From NCBI RefSeq assembly GCF_025665335.1, contig NZ_CP106869.1:522501-586500 (forward strand): a stretch of 64,000 nt of DNA. The letters run 5' to 3'. Positions 11,534-20,465 of the stretch are shown here, one piece after another (position 1 is the stretch's first letter; every line of letters starts with the position of its first letter). The notes beneath the pieces were generated by a model. That model did not search any database and had not been told where the DNA came from. It was given only the letters and a program-made list of their open reading frames with translations. The stretch is from Xanthomonas sp. AM6 (lineage in GTDB: Bacteria > Pseudomonadota > Gammaproteobacteria > Xanthomonadales > Xanthomonadaceae). The translations under genes and the position numbers were made by a program.

Positions 11534-12511
11534 TTACCGCGCCTGCGGAGTGGCCAGGTGCTGCGGCGTGCCGGCGGCGAAGGCGAGGATGTTGTCGAAT
11601 GCCGCGCCGAAATAGCGTTCGTAGCTGGACTGTTCGACATAGCCCAGGTGCGGGGTCGCCAGCACCCGCGGATGGCGCAGCAGCGGGTCGTCGCGATCCA
11701 GCAGCGGCTCGCTCTCGAACACGTCCAGCGCCGCCTGGCCGGGACGGCCGGCATCCAGCGCCGCGAGCAGCGCGCCGGGCGCGATCAGCTCGGCGCGGCT
11801 GGTGTTGACCAGCAACGCGTCGGACTTCATGCGCAGCAGATCGTGCCCGGTGATCGCATGGCGGGTGGCGTCGACCAGGCGCCGGTGCAGGCTCAGCACG
11901 TCGCTGCCGGCGAACAGCGCAGCGCGGTCGGCGGCGATCTCGAACCCATCGGCGCGCGCCTGCGCGCACGAGGTGTCGCCGCCCCACACCTGCACGCGCA
12001 TGCCGAACGCGCGCGCGTAGCCGGCCACGCGCTGGCCGATCTTGCCGTAGCTCCAGATGCCCAGGGTCAGTCCGCACAGGGTGCGCCCCAGCTGCGCATC
12101 GCCGGTCGCCTGCCAGCGGCCGCCCTGCAACGCGGCGGTGTAGGCGGGAAGCCGCCGGCTCGCCGCCAGGATCAGCGTCCACGCCAGTTCCGCCGGCGCC
12201 ACCGGCGAACCGACGCCTTCGGCCACGGCGACGCCGCGTGCGCTGCAGGCGGCCAGGTCGATGTGGTTGCCGACGCGGCCGGTCTGGCTGATCAGCCGCA
12301 GCCGCGGCATGCGCTCGAGCAATGCCGCATCGACGCGGGTGCGCTCGCGGATCAGGACCAAGGCTTCGGCGTCGGCCGCCTGTGCGGCGAACGCCGCGTC
12401 GTCGTCGCGGTGCAGCGCGGTGGCGACCTCGACGTGGTGGCCATGCAGGCGCTGGAAGCAGCGCAGGTGCCGGACCGCGTCCTGGTAATCGTCCGCGATC
12501 AGGATGCGCAT
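11534..12511 (-). CDS. D-isomer-specific 2-hydroxyacid dehydrogenase family protein
   Basis: Cytoplasmic NAD(P)-dependent reductase, 325 residues. The Rossmann motif is GIWSYGKIGQ near 150; the usual GxGxxG is altered to G-x-x-x-x-G-x-I-G, as seen in some members. The catalytic triad is visible as Arg in NTSRAELI, Glu in DVFESEPLL and His in ATPHLGYVE. The substrate cannot be assigned; the family includes phosphoglycerate, glyoxylate and hydroxypyruvate reductases. It ends 199 nt from the convergent ctpA and starts 4 nt after the DUF1820 gene, suggesting co-transcription with that gene and the rhomboid gene. Confidence 0.9.
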   Translation of the reverse strand: MRILIADDYQDAVRHLRCFQRLHGHHVEVATALHRDDDAAFAAQAADAEALVLIRERTRVDAALLERMPRLRLISQTGRVGNHIDLAACSARGVAVAEGVGSPVAPAELAWTLILAASRRLPAYTAALQGGRWQATGDAQLGRTLCGLTLGIWSYGKIGQRVAGYARAFGMRVQVWGGDTSCAQARADGFEIAADRAALFAGSDVLSLHRRLVDATRHAITGHDLLRMKSDALLVNTSRAELIAPGALLAALDAGRPGQAALDVFESEPLLDRDDPLLRHPRVLATPHLGYVEQSSYERYFGAAFDNILAFAAGTPQHLATPQAR

Positions 12512-12515
12512 CGGC

Positions 12516-12836
12516 TCAGCGCGGTTTGCCCGGCATCGGGAACGGGGTGATCACCTTTTCGCCGGTGGTCGCGTCGCGGATCGCCGACTGGCCCTTCTTC
12601 TCCACTTCCTCGATGCGCACGATGCTCTGCATCGGCAGGTGCAGCATCTTGGTGTCGCCGAATTCCTCGCGCAGGCGCTCTTCGGTGGGGTCGATGACCA
12701 GGCCGTCGTGCAGGTCGAACACCAGCGCGCCGATCTCGCTGAAGCCCCACAGGTGGCTGCTGCCCACGTGCTGCGCGTACAGCTCGTACACCTTGCCGTG
12801 GTTGAGGAACGTCACTTTGTACAGGGGCTTGGCCAT
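12516..12836 (-). CDS. DUF1820 family protein
   Basis: Small cytoplasmic protein of 106 residues with no signal or membrane segment. The opening KPLYKVTFLNHGKVYELYA and the segment HLWGFSEIGALVF are characteristic of DUF1820, a conserved gammaproteobacterial family without known function. Four bases separate it from the downstream dehydrogenase gene, and 39 nt separate it from the rhomboid gene upstream in transcription. Confidence 0.9.
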   Translation of the reverse strand: MAKPLYKVTFLNHGKVYELYAQHVGSSHLWGFSEIGALVFDLHDGLVIDPTEERLREEFGDTKMLHLPMQSIVRIEEVEKKGQSAIRDATTGEKVITPFPMPGKPR

Positions 12837-12875
12837 GCGCGAAGTATAGAGCGCGCTGGCGCCGCGGCGTGGCGC

Positions 12876-13568
12876 TCAGAAGCCCTTGCGCTTGCGCAGG
12901 CGCCGCGCGATCGCCGCGCGCACGTACAGCCCGTAGGCCATGCCGAAGGCGAAGCCGGTCAGGTGCGCCGACCAGGCGACCATGCCGAACGCCGGGCCGA
13001 TGTAGGCGAACACCACCTGCAGCGCCGCCCAGGTGCCGATCAGCAGCGAGGCCGGCGCGCGCACGAATTCCAGGAACAGCCCCAGCGGCAGCACCACGCC
13101 GAGCTTGGCGCGCGGGAACAGCGCCAGGTAGGTGCCGATCAGCGCCGATACCGCGCCGCTGGCGCCGATGATGACCCGGTCCGGGGTGCCGATCGCGAAC
13201 ACCGCGGCCAGGTTGGAGATGGCGCCGCCGCCGAGGAACAGCAGCAGGAAGCGCCACGGCCCCAGCACGCGCTCGGCCGGCAGGCCGAAGATCAGCAGGA
13301 ACACCAGGTTGCCGAGCAGGTGCGACCAGTCCGCGTGCAGGAACAGCGCGGTGAACAGGCGCAGCACGCTGCCGTCCTGCACCGTCGCCAGCCAGTCGCG
13401 CGGGCTGGCCACCCCGGCCGAGAGCGCGCCCCAGTCCAGCCACAGCGTCGCGCGGGCCTGGTTGGGGCGGCTGATCGACCACAGGAACGCCAGCCACATC
13501 GCCGCGAACAGCAATGGCGTGGCCCAGCGCAGCGTGGTCCGGTCGCGGGAGGGAATGGAGACGAACAT
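12876..13568 (-). CDS. rhomboid family intramembrane serine protease
   Basis: Inner-membrane protease, 230 residues with about six hydrophobic spans. The catalytic serine lies in GASGAVSAL near 125-130, and the partner histidine lies in SAHLTGFAFGMAYG in the last core helix, which matches the Ser-His dyad of rhomboids. An HADWSHLLGNLVF segment earlier matches the conserved HxxxN region of helix 2. It should cleave membrane-anchored substrates; none can be named. It is probably the first gene of the three-gene unit running to 11534. Confidence 0.93.
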   Translation of the reverse strand: MFVSIPSRDRTTLRWATPLLFAAMWLAFLWSISRPNQARATLWLDWGALSAGVASPRDWLATVQDGSVLRLFTALFLHADWSHLLGNLVFLLIFGLPAERVLGPWRFLLLFLGGGAISNLAAVFAIGTPDRVIIGASGAVSALIGTYLALFPRAKLGVVLPLGLFLEFVRAPASLLIGTWAALQVVFAYIGPAFGMVAWSAHLTGFAFGMAYGLYVRAAIARRLRKRKGF

Positions 13569-13661
13569 GCCTGTACCGGGGAACGCGGCCTGTAACGATA
13601 CCGGCTCCCTTCGGCTGAACGCACGCCTACTCCGCCCGAAACTGAACGGGGCCTATTGTTA

Positions 13662-13689
13662 TTGTTCGGTTAACGCAGCGGGGTATACT
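13662..13689 (+). promoter_or_regulatory. sigma-70-type promoter of the FadL-like porin gene
   Basis: TTGTTC (13662-13667), a 16-nt spacer and TATACT (13684-13689) form a good -35/-10 pair 112 nt before the start codon. The surrounding bases are AT-richer than the genomic background. Between this and the gene an AGAGTGA sequence precedes the ATG. Confidence 0.65.
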
Positions 13690-13801
13690 GCATACGGCGT
13701 CGTATGTCGGGAGGGGAATCCGGCGCGCAGTCCTGGCTTGCTCAGCCGGGGATGCGCAGGCGCGAACACAGACATTTTCGTCTTCCGGAGAGTGACAAGC
13801 C

Positions 13802-15139
13802 ATGCAAAACGCAACCCAGTTCGTCCGTTTCACCGCCCTGGCCGTCGGCATCGTCGGCGCCCTGACCATCGGTCAGGCGCACGGCGCCGCGTTCCAGCTC
13901 AAGGAAAACAGCGCCAAGGGCCTGGGCCGCGCCTTCGCTGGCTCCGGCAGCGCCCCGGGCGATGCCTCGATCATCGCCAACAACCCGGCCGGCATGCGCC
14001 AGCTCGACGGCAAGGTGTTCCAGGCCGACGTCAGCGCCATCCAGTTCTCCGCCAAGTACGACGGCACCGGCACCTATGCCACCCGCGCGCCGATCTCCGG
14101 CGGCGACGGCGGCGACGCCGGCATGATCGCGCCGGTCCCGGCGGCGTATTTCCACCTGCCGTTCGGCGAGAACAACAACATGCACTTCGGCACCTCGCTG
14201 ACCGTGCCGTTCGGCTTCAAGACCGAATACGACCGCGACTGGGTCGGCCGCTACAACGGCGTCAAGACCGAGCTGCAGGCGATCGACCTCAACCTCGCCT
14301 TCTCCTACGACGTGAACCCGTACGTGTCGTTCGGCGCGTCGGTGTTCGCCGAGCGCCTGGACATCGAACTGTCCAACGCCATCGACCTGGGCAGCGTGCT
14401 GGCCGGGCGTCGCGTGCCGGGCTTCGCGCCGGGCAGCGCCGACGGCTTCTCGCGCATCAAGGGCGACAGCACCGAGGTCGGCTACACCCTGGGCGGCCTG
14501 TTCAGCATCGACGAGAACACCCACATCGGCTTCAGCTACCGTTCGAAGGTCGAGCACAAGATCACCGATGGCGATGCCGACTTCACCACCCCGGCCAACG
14601 CCGCCACCGTGCTGGGCATCGCCGCGCCGGGCACCTTCGTCGATACGAAGGGCCGCGCCACGGTGACCCTGCCGGCCAGCGCGACCGCCAGCTTCACCCA
14701 CAACATCAACGAGCAGTGGACGGTGATGGCCGACGTCACCCGCACCGCCTGGGGCAAGTTCGACCAGGTGACGGTGGACTTCGCGTCCAACCAGCCCGAC
14801 AGCGTGCTGAACTTCGCCTACAACGACACCACCTTCGTCTCGATCGGTGCCGACTACCGCATGAGCGACACGCTGACCCTGCGCGGCGGCCTGGCCTACG
14901 ACGAAACCCCGACCAGCAACGAGCACCGCGACGTGCGCGTGCCCGACGCGAGCCGCAAGTGGGTCTCGCTGGGTCTGAGCTGGCGTCCGTCCGAGCAGGC
15001 CGAGTACAGCTTCGGCTATACCCACCTGTTCACCAGCGATCCGAGCATCAACTCGACCACCGCCACCGGCAACACCCTGGTCGGCAGCTACGACGTGAGC
15101 GGCAACGTGCTGGCGGCGTCGGTGAACTACAAGTTCTGA
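13802..15139 (+). CDS. fadL: OmpP1/FadL family outer-membrane transporter
   Basis: Outer-membrane beta-barrel for hydrophobic substrates such as long-chain fatty acids, 445 residues. A signal ends near GQAHGA, and the mature N-terminus AAFQLKENSAKGLGRAFAG matches the FadL plug, followed by NNPAGM, the family hallmark. The C-terminus ends in aromatic VNYKF, the barrel assembly signal. GC-rich but well-punctuated coding with strong codon bias suggests high expression. It has its own promoter and a strong terminator, so it is monocistronic. Confidence 0.94.
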   Translation: MQNATQFVRFTALAVGIVGALTIGQAHGAAFQLKENSAKGLGRAFAGSGSAPGDASIIANNPAGMRQLDGKVFQADVSAIQFSAKYDGTGTYATRAPISGGDGGDAGMIAPVPAAYFHLPFGENNNMHFGTSLTVPFGFKTEYDRDWVGRYNGVKTELQAIDLNLAFSYDVNPYVSFGASVFAERLDIELSNAIDLGSVLAGRRVPGFAPGSADGFSRIKGDSTEVGYTLGGLFSIDENTHIGFSYRSKVEHKITDGDADFTTPANAATVLGIAAPGTFVDTKGRATVTLPASATASFTHNINEQWTVMADVTRTAWGKFDQVTVDFASNQPDSVLNFAYNDTTFVSIGADYRMSDTLTLRGGLAYDETPTSNEHRDVRVPDASRKWVSLGLSWRPSEQAEYSFGYTHLFTSDPSINSTTATGNTLVGSYDVSGNVLAASVNYKF

Positions 15140-15190
15140 TCCGGCCGGTACTGCAGTGAACCGCCGCGGCGCTGGCCGCGGCGAATAGAA

Positions 15191-15217
15191 AAGCCCCGCT
15201 TCGGCGGGGCTTTTTTT
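15191..15217 (+). terminator. terminator of the FadL-like gene
   Basis: Stem AAGCCCCGC/GCGGGGCTT with a TTCG tetraloop followed by seven T. It starts 52 nt after the stop codon. This is a strong intrinsic terminator. Confidence 0.97.
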
Positions 15218-15387
15218 GTTCTGCGGTCCGAATCCCAGCGTGTGCGGCTGATTGCTGGAGAGCCTGGTCGGGGCCCTCGCGACACGGCCTGTCTGGCCTG
15301 GGGTCAATGCATTGGCATGGCGGAAGGACGTATGCGGATGCGGCAACGGACTGTCGATCCGTCGCCAGGCAGGCTGAGCTGTCGTGT

Positions 15388-15449
15388 AGGAGCGGCTTCA
15401 GCCGCGACAGGCATTACCGGTAATGCCTGTCGCGGCTGAAGCCGCTCCT
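15388..15449. repeat. 62-nt perfect palindrome, paired REP element
   Basis: Two REP units in head-to-head orientation form a perfect inverted repeat with no unpaired loop, centred on ACCGGT at 15418/15419. Each arm carries the AGGAGCGGCTTCAGCCGCGAC core found elsewhere in the window. It lies 31 nt past the end of putA, between convergent genes. The rest of the 15218-15387 interval shows nothing recognisable. Confidence 0.9.
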
Positions 15450-15479
15450 GCAGAAATGCCGCAGGAACCTCGCGGACGA

Positions 15480-18400
15480 TCAGTCGCCCAAGGTCAGCAG
15501 CGACGCGTTGCCGCCTGCCGCGGTGGTGTTGACGGTCACCACCTTCTCGGTCGCGAAGCGCAGCAGGTAGTGCGGGCCGCCGGCCTTGGGGCCGGTGCCG
15601 GACAGGCCCTGGCCGCCGAACGGCTGCACGCCGACCACCGCGCCGATCTGGTTGCGGTTGACGTAGACGTTGCCGACCTGCACCCGCGCGGCGATGCGCT
15701 CGATGGTCTCGTCGATGCGCGAATGCACGCCCAGGGTCAGGCCGTAGCCGGTGGCGTTGATCTGGTCGATCACCGCGTCGAGCTGGTCGGCCTTCCAGCG
15801 GATCACGTGCAGCACCGGCCCGAACACCTCGCGCTGCAGCTGCGCCAGCGATTGCAGTTCGTAGGCGCGCGGGGCGAAGAAGCTGCCGTGCGCGGTGCCC
15901 TCGTCGCTGGCGGCCACCGCGATCAGGCGCGCTTCGCGGTCCATGCGCGCGGCGTGGTCGGTGAGCAGTTGCAGCGCGTCGGCGTCGATCACCGGGCCGA
16001 CGTCGGTGGACAGCAGGCCCGGGTCGCCGATCTTCAGTTCGGCCATCGCGCCGGCGAGCATGGTCATCACCTTGTCGGCGATGTCGTCCTGCACGAACAG
16101 CACGCGCGCGGCCGAGCAGCGCTGGCCGGCGGAGATGAAGGCGCTGGAGATCGCGTCCTTGACCACCGCCTCGGGCAGCGACGAGGAGTCGGCGATGAAC
16201 GCGTTCTGGCCGCCGGTCTCGGCGATCAGCACGCCGATCGCGGCGTCGCGCGCGGCCATGGCGCGGTTGATCGCGCGCGCGGTGTCGGTGGAACCGGTGA
16301 AGGCGACGCCGGCCACGCGCGGGTCGCGGGTCAGCGCGGCGCCGACGGTGGCGCCGTCGCCGGGCAGGAACTGCACCGCCGCCTCCGGCACGCCGGCCTC
16401 GTGCAACAGCTTCACCGCGGCATGGCCGATCAGGTTGGTCTGCTCGGCCGGCTTGGCGATGACGCTGTTGCCGGCGGCCAGCGCCGCGGCGACCTGGCCG
16501 AGGAAGATCGCCAGCGGGAAGTTCCACGGGCTGATGCACACGAACACGCCGCGGCCGTGCAGCTGCAGTTCGTTGGATTCGCCGGTCGGCCCGGGCAGGC
16601 GCTCGGGCGCGCCGAACTGGGCGCGCGCCTGGCCGGCGTAGTAGCGCAGGAAATCCACCGCCTCGCGCACTTCGGCCACGCCGTCGGGCAGGGTCTTGCC
16701 GGCTTCCTTGACGCACAGCGCGATGAACTCGGGCATGCGCGCTTCCAGCAGGTCGGCGGCGTGCTCAAGGATGGTGGCGCGGCTGGCGGCCGGAGTGCGG
16801 TTCCAGCCGGGCTGCGCGGCCACCGCGTTGGCCAGCGCCTTCTCCACGGTGGCGGCGTCGGCCGGCTGCCAGCGGCCCACGGTCTGGCGGCGGTCGGCGG
16901 GGTTGGTCACCGGCAGCGGCTCGCTGGCGATCACCGCGCCGGGCACCAGCGGCGCGGCCTGCCAGGGCTTGATCGCGGCGTTGAGCTGGTCGGCCAGCGC
17001 GCGCAGGTCGTTGTCGTTGGCGAGGTTGGCGCCCATGGAATTCTTCCTGTTGTGGTTCTGGCTGCGCAGCAGGTCGGCCGGCAGCGGGATCTTCGGGTGC
17101 GGGATGGAGGCGAACGCCGACACGGCCTCGACCGGATCGCGGATCAGGTCCTCGATCGCCACGTCCTCGTCGGTGATGCGGTTGACGAAGCTGGAGTTGG
17201 CGCCGTTCTCGAGCAGGCGCCGCACCAGGTACGGCAGCAGGTCCTCGTGCGAGCCGACCGGCGCGTACACGCGGCACGGCACGCCCAGGCGGTCGGCCGG
17301 GATCACCTCGGCGTACAGGTCGTCGCCCATGCCGTGCAGCTTCTGGTGCTCGTAGTCCTTGCCGCCGGCGATGGCGCGCACCGCGGCGATGGTCTGCGCG
17401 TTGTGGGTGGCGAACATCGGGTACAGCGCGTCGCTGTGCGCGAACATGCGCCTGGCGCAGGCCAGATAGGACACGTCGGTGTTCTGCTTGCGGGTGAACA
17501 CCGGGTAGCCCGGGTGGCCCTCGACCTGCGCGCGCTTGATCTCCGCGTCCCAGTACGCGCCCTTGACCAGGCGTACCGGGATGCGGCGGCCGACGCGGCG
17601 CGCCAGGTCGGCGAGGAAGTCGATCGTGTACGGGGTGCGCTTCTGGTACGCCTGCACCGCCAGGCCGTAGCCTTCCCAGCCGTCCAGCGACGGATCGGAG
17701 AAGGTGGCCTCGATGATGTCCAGCGACAGCTCCAGGCGGTCGGCCTCCTCGGCGTCCACCGTGTAGCCGATGCCGTAGGACCGGGCCAGCTGCGCCAGCT
17801 CCAGCACGCCGGGCACCAGCTCGGCCATCACCCGCGCGCGCTTGGCGTGCTCGTAGCGCGGATACAGCGCCGACAGCTTGATCGAGATGCTGGGCGCGGC
17901 GAACACGTCGCTGCCCTTGTACGACCCGTTCGGGCCGCTGCGGCCGATCGCGTGGATCGCCTGGCGGTAGGCGTCGAGGTAGCGCTGCGCGTCCTTCATG
18001 GTCAGCGCGCCTTCGCCGAGCATGTCGAACGAATAGCGGTAGTGCGCGTTGTCGCCCTTCTTCGAGCGCGACAGCGCCTCGCCGATGGTGCGGCCCATCA
18101 CGAACTGGTGGCCCATGATCTTCATCGCCTGGCGCACCGCCAGGCGGATCACCGGCTCGCCGACGCGGCCGATCAGGCGCTTGAACGCGCCGGCCACGTC
18201 GGCGCGGGTCAGGTCGTTGATCTGCACCAGCTTGCCGGTGAGCATCAGGCCCCAGGTGGAGGCGTTGACCAGCACCGAGTCGCTTTCGCCCATGTGCTTC
18301 TTCCAGTCCGCGTCGCCGAGCTTGTCGCGGATCAGCTTGTCGGCGGTCTCCTGGTCGGGGATGCGCAGCAGCGCCTCGGCCACGCACATCAGCAGCACGC

Positions 18401-18701
18401 CTTCCTCGCTGCCCAGGTCGTACTGGCGCATGAAGGCCTCGATCGCGCCCTGGTCCTGGGCGCGGGCGCGCACGCGGGTGACCAGGTCGGCGGCCAGCGC
18501 CTGCACCTTGGCCTGGTCGGCGGCGGGCAGGCGCGCCTGCTCGAGCAGTTCGCGCACGTGTTCGGCTTCGTCCTTCAGCCACGCGACGGTGATCGCGGCG
18601 CGCAACGCCTGGGGCGCGGGCGGAAGTTCGGGGGCAAGCAGCGGCGAGGGAGACGCGGACGGCATCGCCGGGGAGAGACCGGCGCCAGACAGAGCGTTCA
18701 T
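15480..18701 (-). CDS. putA: bifunctional proline dehydrogenase / glutamate-semialdehyde dehydrogenase PutA
   Basis: Oxidises proline to glutamate in two steps, 1073 residues. A helical N-terminal part is followed by the FAD-binding proline dehydrogenase barrel (about 190-520, with RLVKGAYWDAEIKRA and NRITDEDVAIEDL) and an NAD-dependent aldehyde dehydrogenase (about 560-1045). The latter shows SPWNFPLAIF, AETGGQNAF and the catalytic Cys of SAGQRCSAAR near 863. It lacks the N-terminal ribbon-helix-helix DNA-binding domain of E. coli PutA (1320 residues), so it should be enzymatic only and not an autorepressor. The ATG at 18701 follows CCTCCCTG on the plus strand, an AGGGAGG ribosome site. It appears to be monocistronic. 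Confidence 0.97.
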   Translation of the reverse strand: MNALSGAGLSPAMPSASPSPLLAPELPPAPQALRAAITVAWLKDEAEHVRELLEQARLPAADQAKVQALAADLVTRVRARAQDQGAIEAFMRQYDLGSEEGVLLMCVAEALLRIPDQETADKLIRDKLGDADWKKHMGESDSVLVNASTWGLMLTGKLVQINDLTRADVAGAFKRLIGRVGEPVIRLAVRQAMKIMGHQFVMGRTIGEALSRSKKGDNAHYRYSFDMLGEGALTMKDAQRYLDAYRQAIHAIGRSGPNGSYKGSDVFAAPSISIKLSALYPRYEHAKRARVMAELVPGVLELAQLARSYGIGYTVDAEEADRLELSLDIIEATFSDPSLDGWEGYGLAVQAYQKRTPYTIDFLADLARRVGRRIPVRLVKGAYWDAEIKRAQVEGHPGYPVFTRKQNTDVSYLACARRMFAHSDALYPMFATHNAQTIAAVRAIAGGKDYEHQKLHGMGDDLYAEVIPADRLGVPCRVYAPVGSHEDLLPYLVRRLLENGANSSFVNRITDEDVAIEDLIRDPVEAVSAFASIPHPKIPLPADLLRSQNHNRKNSMGANLANDNDLRALADQLNAAIKPWQAAPLVPGAVIASEPLPVTNPADRRQTVGRWQPADAATVEKALANAVAAQPGWNRTPAASRATILEHAADLLEARMPEFIALCVKEAGKTLPDGVAEVREAVDFLRYYAGQARAQFGAPERLPGPTGESNELQLHGRGVFVCISPWNFPLAIFLGQVAAALAAGNSVIAKPAEQTNLIGHAAVKLLHEAGVPEAAVQFLPGDGATVGAALTRDPRVAGVAFTGSTDTARAINRAMAARDAAIGVLIAETGGQNAFIADSSSLPEAVVKDAISSAFISAGQRCSAARVLFVQDDIADKVMTMLAGAMAELKIGDPGLLSTDVGPVIDADALQLLTDHAARMDREARLIAVAASDEGTAHGSFFAPRAYELQSLAQLQREVFGPVLHVIRWKADQLDAVIDQINATGYGLTLGVHSRIDETIERIAARVQVGNVYVNRNQIGAVVGVQPFGGQGLSGTGPKAGGPHYLLRFATEKVVTVNTTAAGGNASLLTLGD

Positions 18702-18938
18702 GCAGGGAGGACCAGGGAAGATGCGCCCATTTTATGTCAGCGCCCGCTCGCGCAGCGCGTCGGCGACTGTGCGCGATCCCGCATCCGGTGCCGCGTCCGA
18801 ACGCCTTTGGCCAGAATCTGGTTGCAATGCAGCATTTTTTATGATGAACCCGCGCTTGCCGGCACGCAGGCCCCGGGGCTACCATCGAAGCGTTACCCGC
18901 GGCTCGGCATGCGCGGCAGCTCGGAAGCGCGGTTCGAC

Positions 18939-19415
18939 ATGATCGAAATGTTTCCGTCTACGTCGGAGGGGTCGGGTACGCAGCTGCGGCTGCGACCGCC
19001 GCGGGCGCTCAGCGCCCGGCAATTCGTCGTGCTGTTCGCGGCGCTGGCCGGGGCGATGTGGGCGGTGGCGGTGTTGGGGTGGTTCGCCGGCAACGTGTTT
19101 GCGCCGGCGTTCGCCCTGTTGCACAGCATCGTGGTGGCGCTCGCGCTGCGCTGGTCCTGGCGCAGCGGCGAACGCGAAGAGGACATCCGGGTGGGTCCGG
19201 GCTGTGTGGAAGTGACCCGCACGAATGCAGGAACGCCGGCGTTCCGCGCCCATCCGCATTGGGTGCGGTTGCGGATCGAAGGCGACGACAGGGTGGTGCT
19301 GGCGTCCAGCGGCAAGCAGGTCCGGGTCGGCGAGTTCCTCGGCCCGGGCGAGCGCCGCGAGCTGGCGCAGACCCTGGAAGGCTTGCTGGCGGCCGCGACC
19401 GGCCGCAACCGATGA
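18939..19415 (+). CDS. DUF2244 domain membrane protein, cox-cluster leader
   Basis: Protein of 158 residues with two adjacent hydrophobic spans (about 28-75, FVVLFAALAGAMWAVAV and AFALLHSIVVALAL) and a soluble C-terminal half containing VGPGCVEVTR and a PHWVRLRIE segment. This is the DUF2244 layout, commonly found just before coxB in this group. The function is unknown; an oxidase assembly role is inferred from location. Start choice is between 18939 (GGAAG 11 nt upstream) and an in-frame ATG at 18909. It ends 20 nt before coxB. Confidence 0.82.
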   Translation: MIEMFPSTSEGSGTQLRLRPPRALSARQFVVLFAALAGAMWAVAVLGWFAGNVFAPAFALLHSIVVALALRWSWRSGEREEDIRVGPGCVEVTRTNAGTPAFRAHPHWVRLRIEGDDRVVLASSGKQVRVGEFLGPGERRELAQTLEGLLAAATGRNR

Positions 19416-19435
19416 CGCTCCAAGGGGTCTAGGCA

Positions 19436-20434
19436 ATGAAGCAACGCGGCAGATGGAAGCAACAGGCGGTCAGGGGCGGGATGGCATTGGCGGCGGCGCT
19501 GGCCGCACCGCTGGCGTGGGCTCAATCGGCCGACCCCAAGCCGTGGCAATTGAACATGGGCCGCGGCGTCACCCAGAGCGCGCGCAATGCCTACGACGCG
19601 CACATGGTCGCGTTGTGGGTATGCGTGGTCATCGGCGTGCTGGTGTTCGGCGCGATGGCCTATGCGATGTTCAAGTTCCGCAAGTCCAAGGGCGCGGTCG
19701 CCGCGCAGTTCAGCCACAACACCAAGGCCGAAGTCGTCTGGACGGTGATCCCGGTGCTGATCCTGATCGTGATGGCGTGGCCGGCCACGGCCAAGCTGAT
19801 CGCGATGTACGACACCCGCGATGCCGAGATGACGGTCAAGGTCACCGGCTACCAGTGGATGTGGCGCTACGAGTACCTGGGCGAGAACGTCGCCTTCACC
19901 AGCCGCCTGGAACGCGGCTCGGACCGCATGCGCCAGAGCGGCCAGGTGCCGACCCTGGAAAGCAATCCGCACTACCTGCTGGACGTGGACAACCGGCTGG
20001 TGCTGCCGGTGAACACCAAGGTGCGCTTCGTGATCACCGCCGACGACGTGATCCATGCCTGGTGGGTGCCGGCGCTGGGCTGGAAGCAGGACGCCATCCC
20101 CGGGATCATCAACGAGGCCTGGACCAGCATCGAGACCCCGGGCGTGTACCGCGGCCAGTGCGCCGAGCTGTGCGGCAAGGACCATGGCTTCATGCCGATC
20201 GTGGTCGAGGCGGTGTCCAAGCAGGACTTCCAGAAATGGCTGGCCTCGCGCAAGCCGGCCGCCGCCGCGCCGGCCGCGCCCGCACCGGCCGCTGCGCCTG
20301 CGCCGGCTGCGGCGCCGGCCACGCCGGCGGCCCCGGATGCGCCCGCGCCCGAGGCCACCGCGCCGGCCGCGCCGCCGCAGGCCGCGCTGCCCCGCCTTCG
20401 TTCCGGCTCGCACCTGACCGTGCAAGCCGCCTGA
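19436..20434 (+). CDS. coxB: cytochrome c oxidase subunit II
   Basis: Electron-entry subunit of the aa3-type terminal oxidase, 332 residues. A signal peptide ends near LAWAQ, two transmembrane helices follow (about 55-80 and 98-120), then the periplasmic cupredoxin domain. The CuA ligands are complete: His in DDVIHAWWVP, then CAELCGKDHGFM (Cys, Cys, His, Met). The aromatic patch YQWMWRYEY that takes electrons from cytochrome c is present. There is no fused cytochrome c domain. The C-terminal 60 residues are an Ala/Pro low-complexity tail. An AAGGGG site precedes the ATG. It is the first structural gene of the oxidase operon. Confidence 0.97.
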   Translation: MKQRGRWKQQAVRGGMALAAALAAPLAWAQSADPKPWQLNMGRGVTQSARNAYDAHMVALWVCVVIGVLVFGAMAYAMFKFRKSKGAVAAQFSHNTKAEVVWTVIPVLILIVMAWPATAKLIAMYDTRDAEMTVKVTGYQWMWRYEYLGENVAFTSRLERGSDRMRQSGQVPTLESNPHYLLDVDNRLVLPVNTKVRFVITADDVIHAWWVPALGWKQDAIPGIINEAWTSIETPGVYRGQCAELCGKDHGFMPIVVEAVSKQDFQKWLASRKPAAAAPAAPAPAAAPAPAAAPATPAAPDAPAPEATAPAAPPQAALPRLRSGSHLTVQAA

Positions 20435-20465
20435 TCTCCTGCATTCCTTTTTCGAGGTAGCCGCC

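Noticed and set aside
15423-18938. Very long open frame on the plus strand opposite putA, joining the DUF2244 gene
   Set aside because: It is the high-GC antisense shadow of putA; only the last 159 codons from 18939 look like a protein.
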